From an uncultured bacterium (GTDB lineage: Bacteria; Cyanobacteriota; Vampirovibrionia; Gastranaerophilales; Gastranaerophilaceae), in NCBI GenBank assembly GCA_900556295.1, contig USOK01000008.1:1-16012 (forward strand): a stretch of DNA of 16,012 nt, read 5' to 3'. Numbering within the stretch: position 1 is the first letter of the stretch; each line of letters starts with the position of its first letter. The notes beneath the pieces were generated by a model. The model was given only the letters and a program-made list of their open reading frames with translations. It did no database searches and had not been told where the DNA came from. Shown here one piece after another: positions 1 to 8,801 of the stretch. Made by a program: the position numbers and the translations under genes.

Positions 1-1
1 T

Positions 2-3000
2 GATTTTCGCCAAGATAAAATGCCTTTAAAATTAACTCATGCCAAAATTCATTTAGACTCTTATTCCATAAATCTTTATGATAAAATTCAGTCAAAAAAA
101 ATAACAATGGATGGCAAATATCTTACGATAAATAATTTTGAAAACAACAAACATTTTGATTTTTCAACAATTGCAGAAATTCAAACCGGAAAGAAAAAAT
201 CTTTTATTAAGTCTGATATTGATTTAAGACTTCCACTAAACAAGACTACTGATGACCAATGCGACATCTCGGGTCATATCGTAAACCTGGATTTGTCAGA
301 CTTTTCAATATATGCGAAATCATTGTCTAAAGATAAAATCAAAGCTTTATCTGGGATTATAAATCTTACAGCACAAACAACCGAGCTTCCAAGCGGACAC
401 AAGTCCATAAAAACAAATTTATACCTTGATAATCTTGGAATTTTTCAAGATATTGAAGCAAAATCTATTCATCACAACGGACGTTTATCTTTAAAATCAA
501 ATGTTTCAACAATTAAAAACGGTTTACAGATTAACGATGCACAAGTTACAGGTAAGGGGATCAGTGCCTTCTCTTCCGGGAAAATCACAAAACTAAAATC
601 AAAAATGCCAAGCCTTGATATTAAAGTTACGATAAATAAATCTAAGGCAGAAGAAATTATCCCCTTATTACCTGGAGAAGCAGGTTTATGCCCAGATATT
701 GATCTGTTTTTGTTAAAACAAACTGTTTTTAAAGGCGATATAATCGGGAATCTTGATATCAAGGGGAAAGCCGATATGCCTGATGTTAAAGGGAACATTC
801 TTGTTTCTAACGCATTCATGGTTAGACCAATTCCAAATTCTGACAAGGCAACTATCAAAATTACTTTTCTTGGCGACAAATTAAACCTTGATGTCAGAGT
901 TCCAACCAGCCCTACACAAACCGTCTGGGTTAAAGGTCCAATTCATTTGTACACAAAATACACAGATATAATGATTACAAGTACTGATAGCGTTGACTTA
1001 AAAACTGCACAAATTGTACTTAATCCTCTACACGACATTTTGCATTTTGAACTCGGACCTGTTCCAATTATGGATATTAAAGGCAAAGGTGGAATTGATC
1101 TGCATATAATAGGAACAAAAGAAAATCCGCACGGTTGGGGACAATTCTATTTTAGAGATGGCGTTGTTTCATTCTTAGATATCCACAATATGGTAATAAA
1201 AAACGCATCCGGAACCCTTGATTTTGATAACCAAAACACGTTTTTTCAATCAAAAACAGCCAACCTTAACGGAAAGCCTATTTCCGTAAAAGGAACTTGT
1301 TCATTATTGGGAATTCTTAATTTCAACATTGAAACCAAAGGTCAGAATATCGAAAAACTTTTGCATACAATTAAAACATCTCCAATGCTTGCAGACATCC
1401 AAAAACTTACAGAACCAATTGAAAACGCTCAAGGACTTGTCAACGCATCTATCAATCTTACCGGCAAAGTAAAAAATCCGAAAGATATAGTTTTCAATAA
1501 AAACTTATTTGCCAAAGGCACAATAGAACTTCTTTCAAATTCTATCAAATTAAAAGGTGCACCAGTTGCAATTAGTAAGACTTCCGGTTCTTTAAAATTC
1601 AACAATATGGATGCAGATTTTAACCTACAATCAAATTTAAATAATTCAATTATAAAAATTAATGGTAAAATAAAAGATAATATTTGCAATGCAGAAGTAA
1701 TTAGTCACAAATTTAATCTTGGTGATGCAATAAAAACTCTACCTTCTGCCGTAAAATTACCGTACAAACAGGATTTGGCGACTATTAACACAAGTTTCAT
1801 CGGCAAATATAACGGAAATATACAAAATATTGATTATAACAATGTATATTTAAAAGGCAATATTTATTCAAACCGTGGCGCAAAAAGTGCAATAATTGTT
1901 GATAATAGTAATTTCGAACTCAAAAATTCAACATTTAAGCTTCCAAAACTTCAAGGAACTTTCAAAAAAAGTCCATACTTTATATCGCTAAATGTTGCCA
2001 AAATGTTTGATAAAAACAGGGTTGTAAATGGCAGTTGTAAAATCAAATCTCTTGATATGAATTTGATAAATGACAATGCTGTTCAATATATCTTACCGCC
2101 CAAAACAGCAAAAGCACTAAACGATATTGAATTTTTGAACGGGAATATTGATGTTTCCGCAAAAATTCGCAATAACAATCTAAACGCATATTCTGTATTG
2201 GATGATGTCAGCCTGCTTTACAAACCAAAACAAACGAAACTAACAATAAACAGTGGGAATGTACTGTTAAAAAACGATTTACTTTATTTGAATAAAATCA
2301 ACTCTAAACTTGGTCAAATGCCACTATTTCTTGATGGGAAAATTGCAAATGTACAACAAAATCCAAATTTAAATTTATACATAAATGCAAAACCAACACA
2401 AGAATTTTTTGACCAATTCTTCAACAAGAATGCGCTCTACCCAATAAAACTTAAAGGAGATGCAATTTTAACAGCAAGAGTAAATGGGGATTTGAACAAC
2501 CTCAATACAAGATCGACTCTTGATATTTTAGAAAACTCAAGCCTTTACTATATGGGAGCATCTATCGGTGATATCGAAAACCCTGTTAAATTAACCATTA
2601 ACAACACATATTCTCCAAACAAAATCAGAGTAAATAAATTTCAGTACGACAAAATAATCTCATCCCAAAATAACAAACCATTTGTAAATACCCAATTAAA
2701 TGCAAACGGAACAATCAATCTGTTAAAAAATAACGTTGTCAGATTTAATAATTTTAAAGTCGTTACTCAAAATCCGACTGACGCAAAAATTTTCAACATA
2801 ATATTTAGAAAACCATTTATGAAACAAGGAGTATTTACTTCTGACTTGATACTTAACGGCACGTCACTTAGCCCAAAAATCAAAGGGGAAGTAGATGTAA
2901 CAAGTATTGATATCCCATTTTTAGATTCAACTATCAGAGACATAAACCTAAATTTCAAAAACGACAAAATTCATATTAAAAGCAAAGGGACTGTTCTTAC

Positions 3001-4063
3001 AAATGACATAAACCTAAACGCAGTAATGAAAAACAGACTCACTCCTCCTTACATCATAGAAAATGCAAAGCTCAAACTACCTGACTTTAATGTTAACCAA
3101 ATAACTGATACATTGCGAGATTTAGAAGCTGAAGCAACAAAAAACAATCTGCACACAACAATTTCGGCAACACAAAATTTTGATATCTCTCAAATAATTA
3201 TCCAAAAAGCAGAAATAGAAGCCGACAAAATTAAAATTCGAAACATTAACGCAGACAACTTTATTGCCCAACTTGAGCTAAGACCAAGCGGACTTCTTGA
3301 TGTAAACAATTTCAAATTTGAAATTGCACAAGGCTCTGTTTTCGGACAATTCAAACACAACTTAAACTCTCATAATACAAATCTAAACATTACACTTAAT
3401 CAAGCAAACGCCTCTATAATGTCTGAAGCTTTATTCGACTTGAAGGGGCAGGTTTACGGCAATGTAAACGGTCAATTTGTTCTTAGTTGTAATGGAGATT
3501 CACAAGATAATTGTTTCAAAACTCTTAACGGCAACGGTTCATTTAAGATTGCAGACGGAAGGATGCCAAAACTCGGCTCTCTTGAATATCTTTTAAAAGC
3601 CGGCAATTTACTAAAGGGTGGATTTACAGGACTTTCAATAAACAGTTTAATAGACTTAGTTACTCCACTTAAAACAGGAAACTTTGAAAGTATTTCCGGC
3701 GATATACATATTGCAAACGGAATTGCAGACAAGATTAACATCCTCTCTAACGGGAATGACTTAAATATGTATATGACAGGTTCATACAACATAATAACAT
3801 CTGTTGCAGATATGAATATTTATGGAAGCTTAACTAAAAATATTACAACTGTTTTCGGCAAAATCAAAAACGCATCACTTAATACGTTATTCAACACAAT
3901 TCCTGGTATAAATGATTCAACTGAAAAATTGTTGTTACAAGAAGATATTGCAAAAATTCCGAATATCAAAAACGCAACAGATATTTATAGAATATTTTTT
4001 GTCGACATCAACGGTGACATCAACGGCGAAAACTACGTTAGAAGTTTTAAATGGGTTAAATAA
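2..4063 (+). CDS. TamB/AsmA-like envelope protein, 3' portion (5' end outside the window)
   Basis: This is a very large envelope protein of the AsmA/TamB/DUF3971-like superfamily; known members are membrane-anchored periplasmic beta-rich bridges linked to outer-membrane biogenesis or lipid transport. The reading frame is open to the left edge (residues DFRQDK precede the first in-frame ATG at 20), and the sequence there is already repetitive beta-strand material with no signal anchor, so the true start is upstream. About 1350 residues are visible. They are mostly alternating short hydrophobic/polar strands rich in N, K, D and I, with recurring 'G.i.l.g....' units. The last 170 residues have the AsmA-type C-terminal pattern (NGNGSFKIADGRMPKL, then SGDIHIANGIADKINILSNG and a closing 'dl.m.G.y' strand). 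It is alone on its strand, and no BamA/TamA-like neighbour is visible. Family assignment is fairly sure; TamB proper versus another AsmA-like clade is open. Confidence 0.75.
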   Translation, partial: DFRQDKMPLKLTHAKIHLDSYSINLYDKIQSKKITMDGKYLTINNFENNKHFDFSTIAEIQTGKKKSFIKSDIDLRLPLNKTTDDQCDISGHIVNLDLSDFSIYAKSLSKDKIKALSGIINLTAQTTELPSGHKSIKTNLYLDNLGIFQDIEAKSIHHNGRLSLKSNVSTIKNGLQINDAQVTGKGISAFSSGKITKLKSKMPSLDIKVTINKSKAEEIIPLLPGEAGLCPDIDLFLLKQTVFKGDIIGNLDIKGKADMPDVKGNILVSNAFMVRPIPNSDKATIKITFLGDKLNLDVRVPTSPTQTVWVKGPIHLYTKYTDIMITSTDSVDLKTAQIVLNPLHDILHFELGPVPIMDIKGKGGIDLHIIGTKENPHGWGQFYFRDGVVSFLDIHNMVIKNASGTLDFDNQNTFFQSKTANLNGKPISVKGTCSLLGILNFNIETKGQNIEKLLHTIKTSPMLADIQKLTEPIENAQGLVNASINLTGKVKNPKDIVFNKNLFAKGTIELLSNSIKLKGAPVAISKTSGSLKFNNMDADFNLQSNLNNSIIKINGKIKDNICNAEVISHKFNLGDAIKTLPSAVKLPYKQDLATINTSFIGKYNGNIQNIDYNNVYLKGNIYSNRGAKSAIIVDNSNFELKNSTFKLPKLQGTFKKSPYFISLNVAKMFDKNRVVNGSCKIKSLDMNLINDNAVQYILPPKTAKALNDIEFLNGNIDVSAKIRNNNLNAYSVLDDVSLLYKPKQTKLTINSGNVLLKNDLLYLNKINSKLGQMPLFLDGKIANVQQNPNLNLYINAKPTQEFFDQFFNKNALYPIKLKGDAILTARVNGDLNNLNTRSTLDILENSSLYYMGASIGDIENPVKLTINNTYSPNKIRVNKFQYDKIISSQNNKPFVNTQLNANGTINLLKNNVVRFNNFKVVTQNPTDAKIFNIIFRKPFMKQGVFTSDLILNGTSLSPKIKGEVDVTSIDIPFLDSTIRDINLNFKNDKIHIKSKGTVLTNDINLNAVMKNRLTPPYIIENAKLKLPDFNVNQITDTLRDLEAEATKNNLHTTISATQNFDISQIIIQKAEIEADKIKIRNINADNFIAQLELRPSGLLDVNNFKFEIAQGSVFGQFKHNLNSHNTNLNITLNQANASIMSEALFDLKGQVYGNVNGQFVLSCNGDSQDNCFKTLNGNGSFKIADGRMPKLGSLEYLLKAGNLLKGGFTGLSINSLIDLVTPLKTGNFESISGDIHIANGIADKINILSNGNDLNMYMTGSYNIITSVADMNIYGSLTKNITTVFGKIKNASLNTLFNTIPGINDSTEKLLLQEDIAKIPNIKNATDIYRIFFVDINGDINGENYVRSFKWVK

Positions 4064-4312
4064 ATAAGGTGGAGACACATACGTTTTCCCAACCCCACAA
4101 GTCTATTTCCCATGTGCGATGACACGAATTCGTGCTTTATTATTCAATCAACATTGATAAATTTTGAATAGTAAGAAAATTTATTTCTCACTACTCGTTC
4201 AAAATGATTTTCTAAGCTTTCAGAATCTATCAATGCCAATTGAATACCAATAACATCGTTGGAGTAGAACCCCCAACCTACTTTTTGAAACAGTTTATTT
4301 ACTACTCACTTT
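4064..4312. other. Intergenic gap between the TamB-like gene and yidD
   Basis: These 249 bases lie between two convergent genes. I see no open frame, tRNA or known RNA in them. They hold a perfect 12-bp palindrome, CACGAATTCGTG, at 4123-4134, and a hairpin at 4169-4193 that is listed separately. Confidence 0.5.
4169..4193 (-). terminator. Weak hairpin, possible 3' end of the yidD transcript
   Basis: AGTAAGAAA and TTTCTCACT form a 9-10 bp stem with a 5-nt AT loop. The single mismatch on the plus strand becomes a G-U pair in minus-strand RNA, so the structure suits a minus-strand transcript coming from yidD. There is no clean T-tract after it, so it is at best a weak or factor-assisted terminator. 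Confidence 0.25.
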
Positions 4313-4519
4313 TTACGGCACCGGATCATTTCCACCTTCATGCCAAGGATGACATTTACAAATTCGTTTTAATCCGAGCCATCCGCCTTTTAAAACTCCA
4401 TATTTTTCAATTGCTTGCCTCGTATATTCAGAACACGTAGGATAAAATCGACAAACCGGCGGAGTATGTCGTGAAATCTTTTGATATATTGAGATTAAAA
4501 ATAAAATTAGTTTTTTCAT
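4313..4519 (-). CDS. yidD: Membrane protein insertion efficiency factor YidD
   Basis: YidD is a small membrane-associated protein that helps the YidC/Sec machinery insert inner-membrane proteins. The 68 residues carry the whole family signature: a short hydrophobic/amphipathic N-terminus (MKKLILFLISIYQKIS), the core CRFYPTCSEYTRQAIEKYG at about residues 23-41, GGWLGLKRICKCHPW at 45-59, and the terminal GGNDPVP matching the usual G(Y/N)DPVP. The length is normal. YidD is often encoded near rpmH-rnpA-yidC; here it lies 85 bp after flhA on the same strand, apart from that cluster. A purine-rich GGGAGAGGG stretch lies about 17 nt before the ATG, farther than an ideal ribosome site. The intervening 85 bp hold a hairpin-bearing repeat, so co-transcription with flhA is possible but not certain. 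Confidence 0.95.
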   Translation of the reverse strand: MKKLILFLISIYQKISRHTPPVCRFYPTCSEYTRQAIEKYGVLKGGWLGLKRICKCHPWHEGGNDPVP

Positions 4520-4549
4520 TTTTATTTTTTATAAACCCTCTCCCGCATT

Positions 4550-4604
4550 CGGAACATTCACAGATGTTCACGAACAACAGTGCTCTCTCTATGATAGAGA
4601 AAGT
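4550..4604 (+). repeat. Dispersed hairpin repeat, copy B (between yidD and flhA)
   Basis: This AT-poorer stretch holds nested inverted repeats: GAACAT/ATGTTC at 4552-4569, GTTC/GAAC at 4566-4575, and a perfect 6-bp stem TCTCTA/TAGAGA at 4586-4600. Read on the plus strand it resembles, by eye, the minus-strand sequence at 15958-16011. Shared elements are TCACAG, then GTTCrCrAACrAC, then TGCTCyCTCT, then a purine-rich closing arm. It abuts the flhA stop codon. Confidence 0.5.
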
Positions 4605-6713
4605 CTATTGTTCCATCTGATAAGACTCACCAATTGTATCAATTGCTTCAACTTTAATATCTGTAATCAATTCCGAGTAAGAAATTACAACAATCGTCGG
4701 AATATGACGTTCTAACAATTGATAAAGCGGCAATCTAATTCTCGGAGAACACAAAATTACAGGTTGTTGACCGCATGCCTGATGCGCTCTCATCAATGTT
4801 GTAGCCGTCGTTTCAATCAATTCTTGTACCTGCATAGGGTTAAGCAAGAACATTGTACCAAGCTCTGTTCTTTGGCAACTGTCATCAAGTGTTTTTTCCC
4901 ATTCTGGCGAAAGAGTCAATGCATATAAAACCTTGTCATCACCAACATTTGACAAACAAATTTGACGTCCCAAAGCAGCTCTCAAACGCTCTGACAAGAT
5001 ATCCGGCTCCTTTGAAAATCTTGCGTAATCACAAAGTCTTTCAAACACAAAGATAATATCTTTGATTGAAACCTTCTCCCTGATAAGGTTGACAAAGATT
5101 TTTCTCAAATCACTTGTAGAAATAATTGTCGGAACAAGGTCATTGACCAACGTAGGATCTTGCGAACGAACAAGCTCCATAAGTTTAAGTACATCAGTTT
5201 TTGTCATAACTTCATCAACATGTTTTCTTACACATTCTTGCAAGTGCGTAACAATAACATCTGTCGAATCAACCGCAGTAACAGAACGAGCAGTTTTCGC
5301 ATCTTCCGGCGAAATCCAATAAGCCTGAGTCTGATAAGTCGGATCAATACCGATAATCGCATCTTGCGGAACATCTTTTTTCATAGCGTCCCACTGATCC
5401 GCAATTACCATCAATTTCCCTGGATAAACATAGCCTGTTGCGACAGTGTTTCCACGGATAGAAATCATATATTCGTTTGCATCAAGCGCAGATGAGTCCA
5501 TAATTCTTATGTTCGGCAAAATATAACCTAATTCATCTGTAACTCTCTGACGCAAAGCAGCTATTTTAGCAAGCAATTGACCTTCCTGATCCGGATCGGC
5601 AATTACAAGCAAGTTAGACCCAACCTGCAAGCTTAAAACATCAACACCCAAACGCTCGTACATACGGTTCGGATTAACCAAATCTTGCATGTTTTGACGA
5701 ACATTTTCCAACTGACCTAACTGTGATTGAACATCAGCGTTAATCAAAGTAGAGAACCCTGCAACAAACAATCCGACAGCAAATAAAGTAAATGGCAACC
5801 AAGGCAACCCTGTCCAGTGCCCCGTCAATGCTAATAATATCAAGAAACTTGCAGCTAAGAAAAGAGCATTCGGCTTGCTGACAATTTGTGCCGTAACATC
5901 TGTACCTAATGAGTTTGCAGCAGAAGAACGTGTCATAAATACGCCGGCTGCAATTGACATCAAAAGAGAAGGTAACTGAGATGCCAAACCGTCACCGATT
6001 GTCAAGATTGTATACTTGGAAACAGCATCTGCAACAGGCATTTGGTTCATAATACAGCCAATACACAACCCGCCAATAATGTTAATCAAAACGATAATAA
6101 TACCGGCAATCGTGTCCCCTTTTACGAACTTCATAGCACCGTCCATGCTACCGAAGAGGTTTGACTCTCTTTGCAAATCTTCACGTTTTTTCGTTGCCTC
6201 TTCCGGAGAAATCAAACCGGCGTTAAAGTCCGCATCAATCGTCATCTGTTTACCGGGCATAGCGTCTAAGGCAAATCTGGCAGCAACTTCGGCGATACGT
6301 TCAGCACCTTTTGTAATTACCATAAACTGAACAACCGTTATGATAAGGAAGATTACACCACCAACAATCATATTACCACCGGTTACGAATGTCCCGAACG
6401 CATGAATAACTTCACCCGCCTCTCCTTTTGACAAAATCAACCTCGTAGAAGCGATTGAAAGAACTAATCTGAACATCGTACCGATTAGAATAATTGACGG
6501 GAAAGATGCAAGTTCTAGAGTTTTCTTTACATATAAAGAAATCATCAATAAAACAACACCAAGCGTAATATTCAAACAAATACATATATTAACAATCCAA
6601 TTTGGCAATTCGCAAAGCAACAGAACAATGAGCAATAGTACGAATATTGCCATGAAAATTTCACTTAAATTTGTTCCTCCGCCCCCTTGCTGTTGAGCTT
6701 GTTCTTGTGCCAT
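4605..6713 (-). CDS. flhA: Flagellar export gate protein FlhA
   Basis: FlhA is the large inner-membrane component of the flagellar type III export gate; its cytosolic ring docks substrates and chaperones and couples export to the proton gradient. The 702-aa protein has the usual size and order: a Gln/Gly-rich N-terminus (1-14), transmembrane helices from about residue 17 to 325, and a soluble domain from about 330. The FHIPEP signature is intact at 136-168 (AERIAEVAARFALD, then GKQMTIDADFNAGLI), as is the conserved Asp of FVKGD at residue 200. A strong ribosome site (AAGAGGAA) precedes the ATG. The ATG overlaps the fliH stop by one base (TAATG), implying translational coupling. The injectisome homologue SctV is the alternative, but the neighbouring fliE argues for a flagellum. 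The 3' end abuts a repeat element, and the last residues (SYQMEQ) are a short non-conserved tail. Confidence 0.95.
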   Translation of the reverse strand: MAQEQAQQQGGGGTNLSEIFMAIFVLLLIVLLLCELPNWIVNICICLNITLGVVLLMISLYVKKTLELASFPSIILIGTMFRLVLSIASTRLILSKGEAGEVIHAFGTFVTGGNMIVGGVIFLIITVVQFMVITKGAERIAEVAARFALDAMPGKQMTIDADFNAGLISPEEATKKREDLQRESNLFGSMDGAMKFVKGDTIAGIIIVLINIIGGLCIGCIMNQMPVADAVSKYTILTIGDGLASQLPSLLMSIAAGVFMTRSSAANSLGTDVTAQIVSKPNALFLAASFLILLALTGHWTGLPWLPFTLFAVGLFVAGFSTLINADVQSQLGQLENVRQNMQDLVNPNRMYERLGVDVLSLQVGSNLLVIADPDQEGQLLAKIAALRQRVTDELGYILPNIRIMDSSALDANEYMISIRGNTVATGYVYPGKLMVIADQWDAMKKDVPQDAIIGIDPTYQTQAYWISPEDAKTARSVTAVDSTDVIVTHLQECVRKHVDEVMTKTDVLKLMELVRSQDPTLVNDLVPTIISTSDLRKIFVNLIREKVSIKDIIFVFERLCDYARFSKEPDILSERLRAALGRQICLSNVGDDKVLYALTLSPEWEKTLDDSCQRTELGTMFLLNPMQVQELIETTATTLMRAHQACGQQPVILCSPRIRLPLYQLLERHIPTIVVISYSELITDIKVEAIDTIGESYQMEQ

Positions 6714-7411
6714 TAAATTCCTCTTAAAGCCTCACTTATTACTGCCAATTGAGTTTCAATTGTTGCATCTATTACACCGTTTGTGGTTGTCACGACACAA
6801 CCACCTTCCATTATTGAATCATCCGGAACTACAAGAATTTTAGCATCCAAACCGGCTTCTTCCAACAATGATGGAACTTCTGTTTTCAACAAAGACACTT
6901 GCGCCGGATTTACCCTCAATGTAATTTTTGTTTCATCTTTAGACAATCCTTTTAGCAATGCCAAAATATTATCTAATATTACGTTCGGGTCTTGTTGTAA
7001 TTCTTTTTTAATTATTTTTTGTGCAATTTCAACACTTATCTCCAAAATGTCAGGAGCAATATAATCAAAAACTTGTTGTTTTGCTCCTAAAAATGCTGTA
7101 ATTGCATTTCTTACTTCTTGAATATCTGCTTTTGCCTGTTCTAGCCCTTCTTGATAACCTTCTTTAACTGCAGATTCTTTAATACTCTGAGCCTCTTCTC
7201 TTGCACGAGAAATAAGATTTCGGTCATCAATTCGCCTAAAACCTCTTCTTCTATCACCACGTCTACGTTCCTGACGCTGTTTAAAATCAATATTATCAAG
7301 GTTAAACAAGTCAATCTTATCTTCTTCAACCTTAACTTCCGGTTCTTGCTCAACCGGTTTTCCTACTACTGTTTCCTCCGCCTTTTTGCCGGCATTCTTT
7401 TTTATAATCAT
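6713..7411 (-). CDS. fliH: Flagellar assembly protein FliH (export ATPase regulator)
   Basis: FliH/SctL proteins are cytosolic stalk proteins that hold and inhibit the export ATPase FliI and link it to the rotor. In this 232-aa protein, residues 1-60 are charged and low-complexity, with a basic patch QERRRGDRRRGFRR. Residues about 65-100 form a coiled coil with the FliH-typical EGYQEGLEQAK. The C-terminal domain (about 115-232) shows EISVEIAQKIIKKEL, ITLRVNPAQVSLL and the diagnostic D-x-S-I-x-x-G-G-C-V-V-x-T-x-x-G-x-I-D-A end (DDSIMEGGCVVTTTNG). It starts 11 nt after the preceding gene and its stop overlaps the flhA start. No ribosome site is visible before the ATG, but a promoter-like sequence sits just upstream (listed separately). 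fliI, usually next, is absent here. Confidence 0.85.
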   Translation of the reverse strand: MIIKKNAGKKAEETVVGKPVEQEPEVKVEEDKIDLFNLDNIDFKQRQERRRGDRRRGFRRIDDRNLISRAREEAQSIKESAVKEGYQEGLEQAKADIQEVRNAITAFLGAKQQVFDYIAPDILEISVEIAQKIIKKELQQDPNVILDNILALLKGLSKDETKITLRVNPAQVSLLKTEVPSLLEEAGLDAKILVVPDDSIMEGGCVVTTTNGVIDATIETQLAVISEALRGI

Positions 7412-7421
7412 GATTAATTAT

Positions 7422-7451
7422 ATTATACACTATCTTCTAGGTGTGTGGCAA
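7422..7451 (-). promoter_or_regulatory. Candidate internal sigma-70 promoter for fliH-flhA
   Basis: On the minus strand TTGCCA (7446-7451) is followed after 18 nt by a perfect TATAAT (7422-7427). It lies in the last codons of the preceding gene. Transcription would begin about 4 nt before the fliH ATG, giving a nearly leaderless message; this fits the absence of a Shine-Dalgarno sequence there. In such AT-rich DNA a chance match is possible. Confidence 0.4.
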
Positions 7452-8442
7452 TAATATTTGCAACTTTTGGCGGAATTTCGTAATATTCTCCCTCTAAAGC
7501 CGTGAATACAAACTTTTTCACCTTACTACGTTCCATTCTTAATGTTTGTTCAAGTTGAGATCTATCTAAATATTGCGAAACATTTTGAATTTTTGCAAGA
7601 ATTGTTGCAGGTGTTAAATCATTGTTCACTGCCGGTAAATTAGCTTTAATCTCTTGCAAACAACGCATTGCAGAATAAGGATCAACTTTCGATTGCAAAT
7701 CAGGGATTTGCATAAATTTAATTACAGACCCTGCATCATCAGGATTAAATTTATTTAAGAAAGTTTGCACTTTTTCTTGTTGCATTTTCTGGAACAGCAT
7801 TGCAAGAGTTGCAAGTTTAAGTACCTTAGCATTTGGACCAAGCCCAGCAGGAATTGTTGTTCCACTTCCTTGAGGAGCAGGAACTCCTCCTTGATTTTGG
7901 GTTTGAGCCTGTGCTTGAGCTTGTGCCTGTTGTTCTTGTTCTGCTTGAGCTTGTTGCATCATTGCATCAATATTTGATTGATGTTCGGCCTGTTCTTTCA
8001 AACCATCGTCAATCAAATTTTTATCTTTTAATTCTTCAATACAATCAATCCAAGTTTTCTTAACATGGTGTTCTATCAATTGCAAACACTGGTCTTGTGG
8101 CAACCCTTGATGGAATGCATTTTTCGCAATTTCAAAAATTGTATACGCAATTTTTTGCATTACAGGATCCCAATACTGTTGAGGGATTCCTGATCTTATC
8201 AAGTCAACAGATTTGTGGAACGACCATTCCGCAATAATTTGCGTTATCATTACGGCTTGATCAAGATTAAAACCTAACGATTCATCATCATATAAAGCCT
8301 GTCCGGCAACAGTAGAAAAATTTAACAATGTATTTGCAACATAATTCTTCTGATTGTCATTAAAATCAGGCGGAATAAGTTCCAACGCTTGTTGTGCTAA
8401 ATTTTGGGCGAACCCTTTGTAATCAAATCCTTGTATTGCCAT
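7423..8442 (-). CDS. Unrecognised protein in the fliG slot (candidate diverged switch/rotor protein)
   Basis: I do not recognise this 339-aa protein as any standard flagellar family. It sits between fliF and fliH, where fliG normally lies. Residues about 1-140 form a helical domain (GFDYKGFAQNLAQQALELIP, IIAEWSFHKSVDLIRSGIP). Residues about 155-190 are a Gln/Ala linker (EQEQQAQAQAQAQTQ). The C-terminal 135 residues are helical again; KVQTFLNKFNPDDAGSVIKF, IPDLQ and CLQEIKANLP loosely recall the FliG middle domain layout (helix, 'P..A..V...', 'LP..L', 'V..EI...L'), and the end is PPKVANIIATHLEDSV. The canonical EHPQ motif and charged torque helix are not evident. No membrane segment or signal is seen. 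I place the start at the ATG at 8442; the TTG three codons upstream is less likely. Function is inferred from position only. Confidence 0.6.
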   Translation of the reverse strand: MAIQGFDYKGFAQNLAQQALELIPPDFNDNQKNYVANTLLNFSTVAGQALYDDESLGFNLDQAVMITQIIAEWSFHKSVDLIRSGIPQQYWDPVMQKIAYTIFEIAKNAFHQGLPQDQCLQLIEHHVKKTWIDCIEELKDKNLIDDGLKEQAEHQSNIDAMMQQAQAEQEQQAQAQAQAQTQNQGGVPAPQGSGTTIPAGLGPNAKVLKLATLAMLFQKMQQEKVQTFLNKFNPDDAGSVIKFMQIPDLQSKVDPYSAMRCLQEIKANLPAVNNDLTPATILAKIQNVSQYLDRSQLEQTLRMERSKVKKFVFTALEGEYYEIPPKVANIIATHLEDSV

Positions 8443-8452
8443 TTCTTTCAAC

Positions 8453-8630
8453 GTAGCTTACAACTGCCTAAGATGCGCTTTTTGAAAATATTCAAACTAT
8501 TTTAACAAGCTCTGTGATAACGCTTTACTTTACTCACGCACTCGAAGTATTTCTTAAAATATATCTAAGCACTAACTAACTTGTCTTCTTCGCATCTGTT
8601 TTGCTTTATAAACTTTCCTTTCCTTTTATT
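8453..8630. repeat. 178-bp tandem repeat, copy 1
   Basis: This copy starts with GTAGCTTACAACTGCCTAAG and ends next to copy 2. By eye it is about 90% identical to copy 2 over about 170 bases, with roughly a dozen substitutions and compensating small indels. It contains a hairpin TTTGAA-AATA-TTCAAA and a long-range inverted pair AGATGCG (8471-8477) with CGCATCT (8591-8597). It lies directly upstream of the 339-aa gene. Confidence 0.85.
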
Positions 8631-8801
8631 GTAGCTTACAACTGCCTAAGATGCGCTTTTGAAAATATTCAAACTTTTTTTGCCAAGCTCTGTAATAACG
8701 CTTTACTTTACTCACGCTCTCGAAGTATTTCTTAAAACAACTCCAAGCACTAACTAACTTGTCTTCTTCGCATCTGTTTTGCTTTATAAGCCTTCCTTTC
8801 C
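8631..8801. repeat. 178-bp tandem repeat, copy 2
   Basis: This second direct copy keeps the same landmarks at an offset of exactly 178: GTAGCTTACA at 8631, AGATGCG at 8649-8655 and CGCATCT at 8769-8775. Homology with copy 1 fades after TTCCTTTCC at about 8801. Here the small hairpin is followed on the plus strand by CTTTTTTT, giving a weak terminator-like look that copy 1 lacks. Confidence 0.85.

Noticed and set aside
4064..4312. tRNA or other structured RNA in the gap after the TamB-like gene
   Set aside because: GGTTGGGGGTTC on the minus strand faintly recalls a T-arm, but no acceptor, D or anticodon arm can be placed.
5062..5495. Plus-strand open frames antisense to flhA
   Set aside because: They are shadows of the strongly conserved flhA frame, with no ribosome sites and no recognisable protein features.
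8443..8451. TTG start of the fliG-slot protein (three extra residues)
   Set aside because: An ATG follows three codons later, and neither start has a clear ribosome site, so the ATG is the simpler choice.
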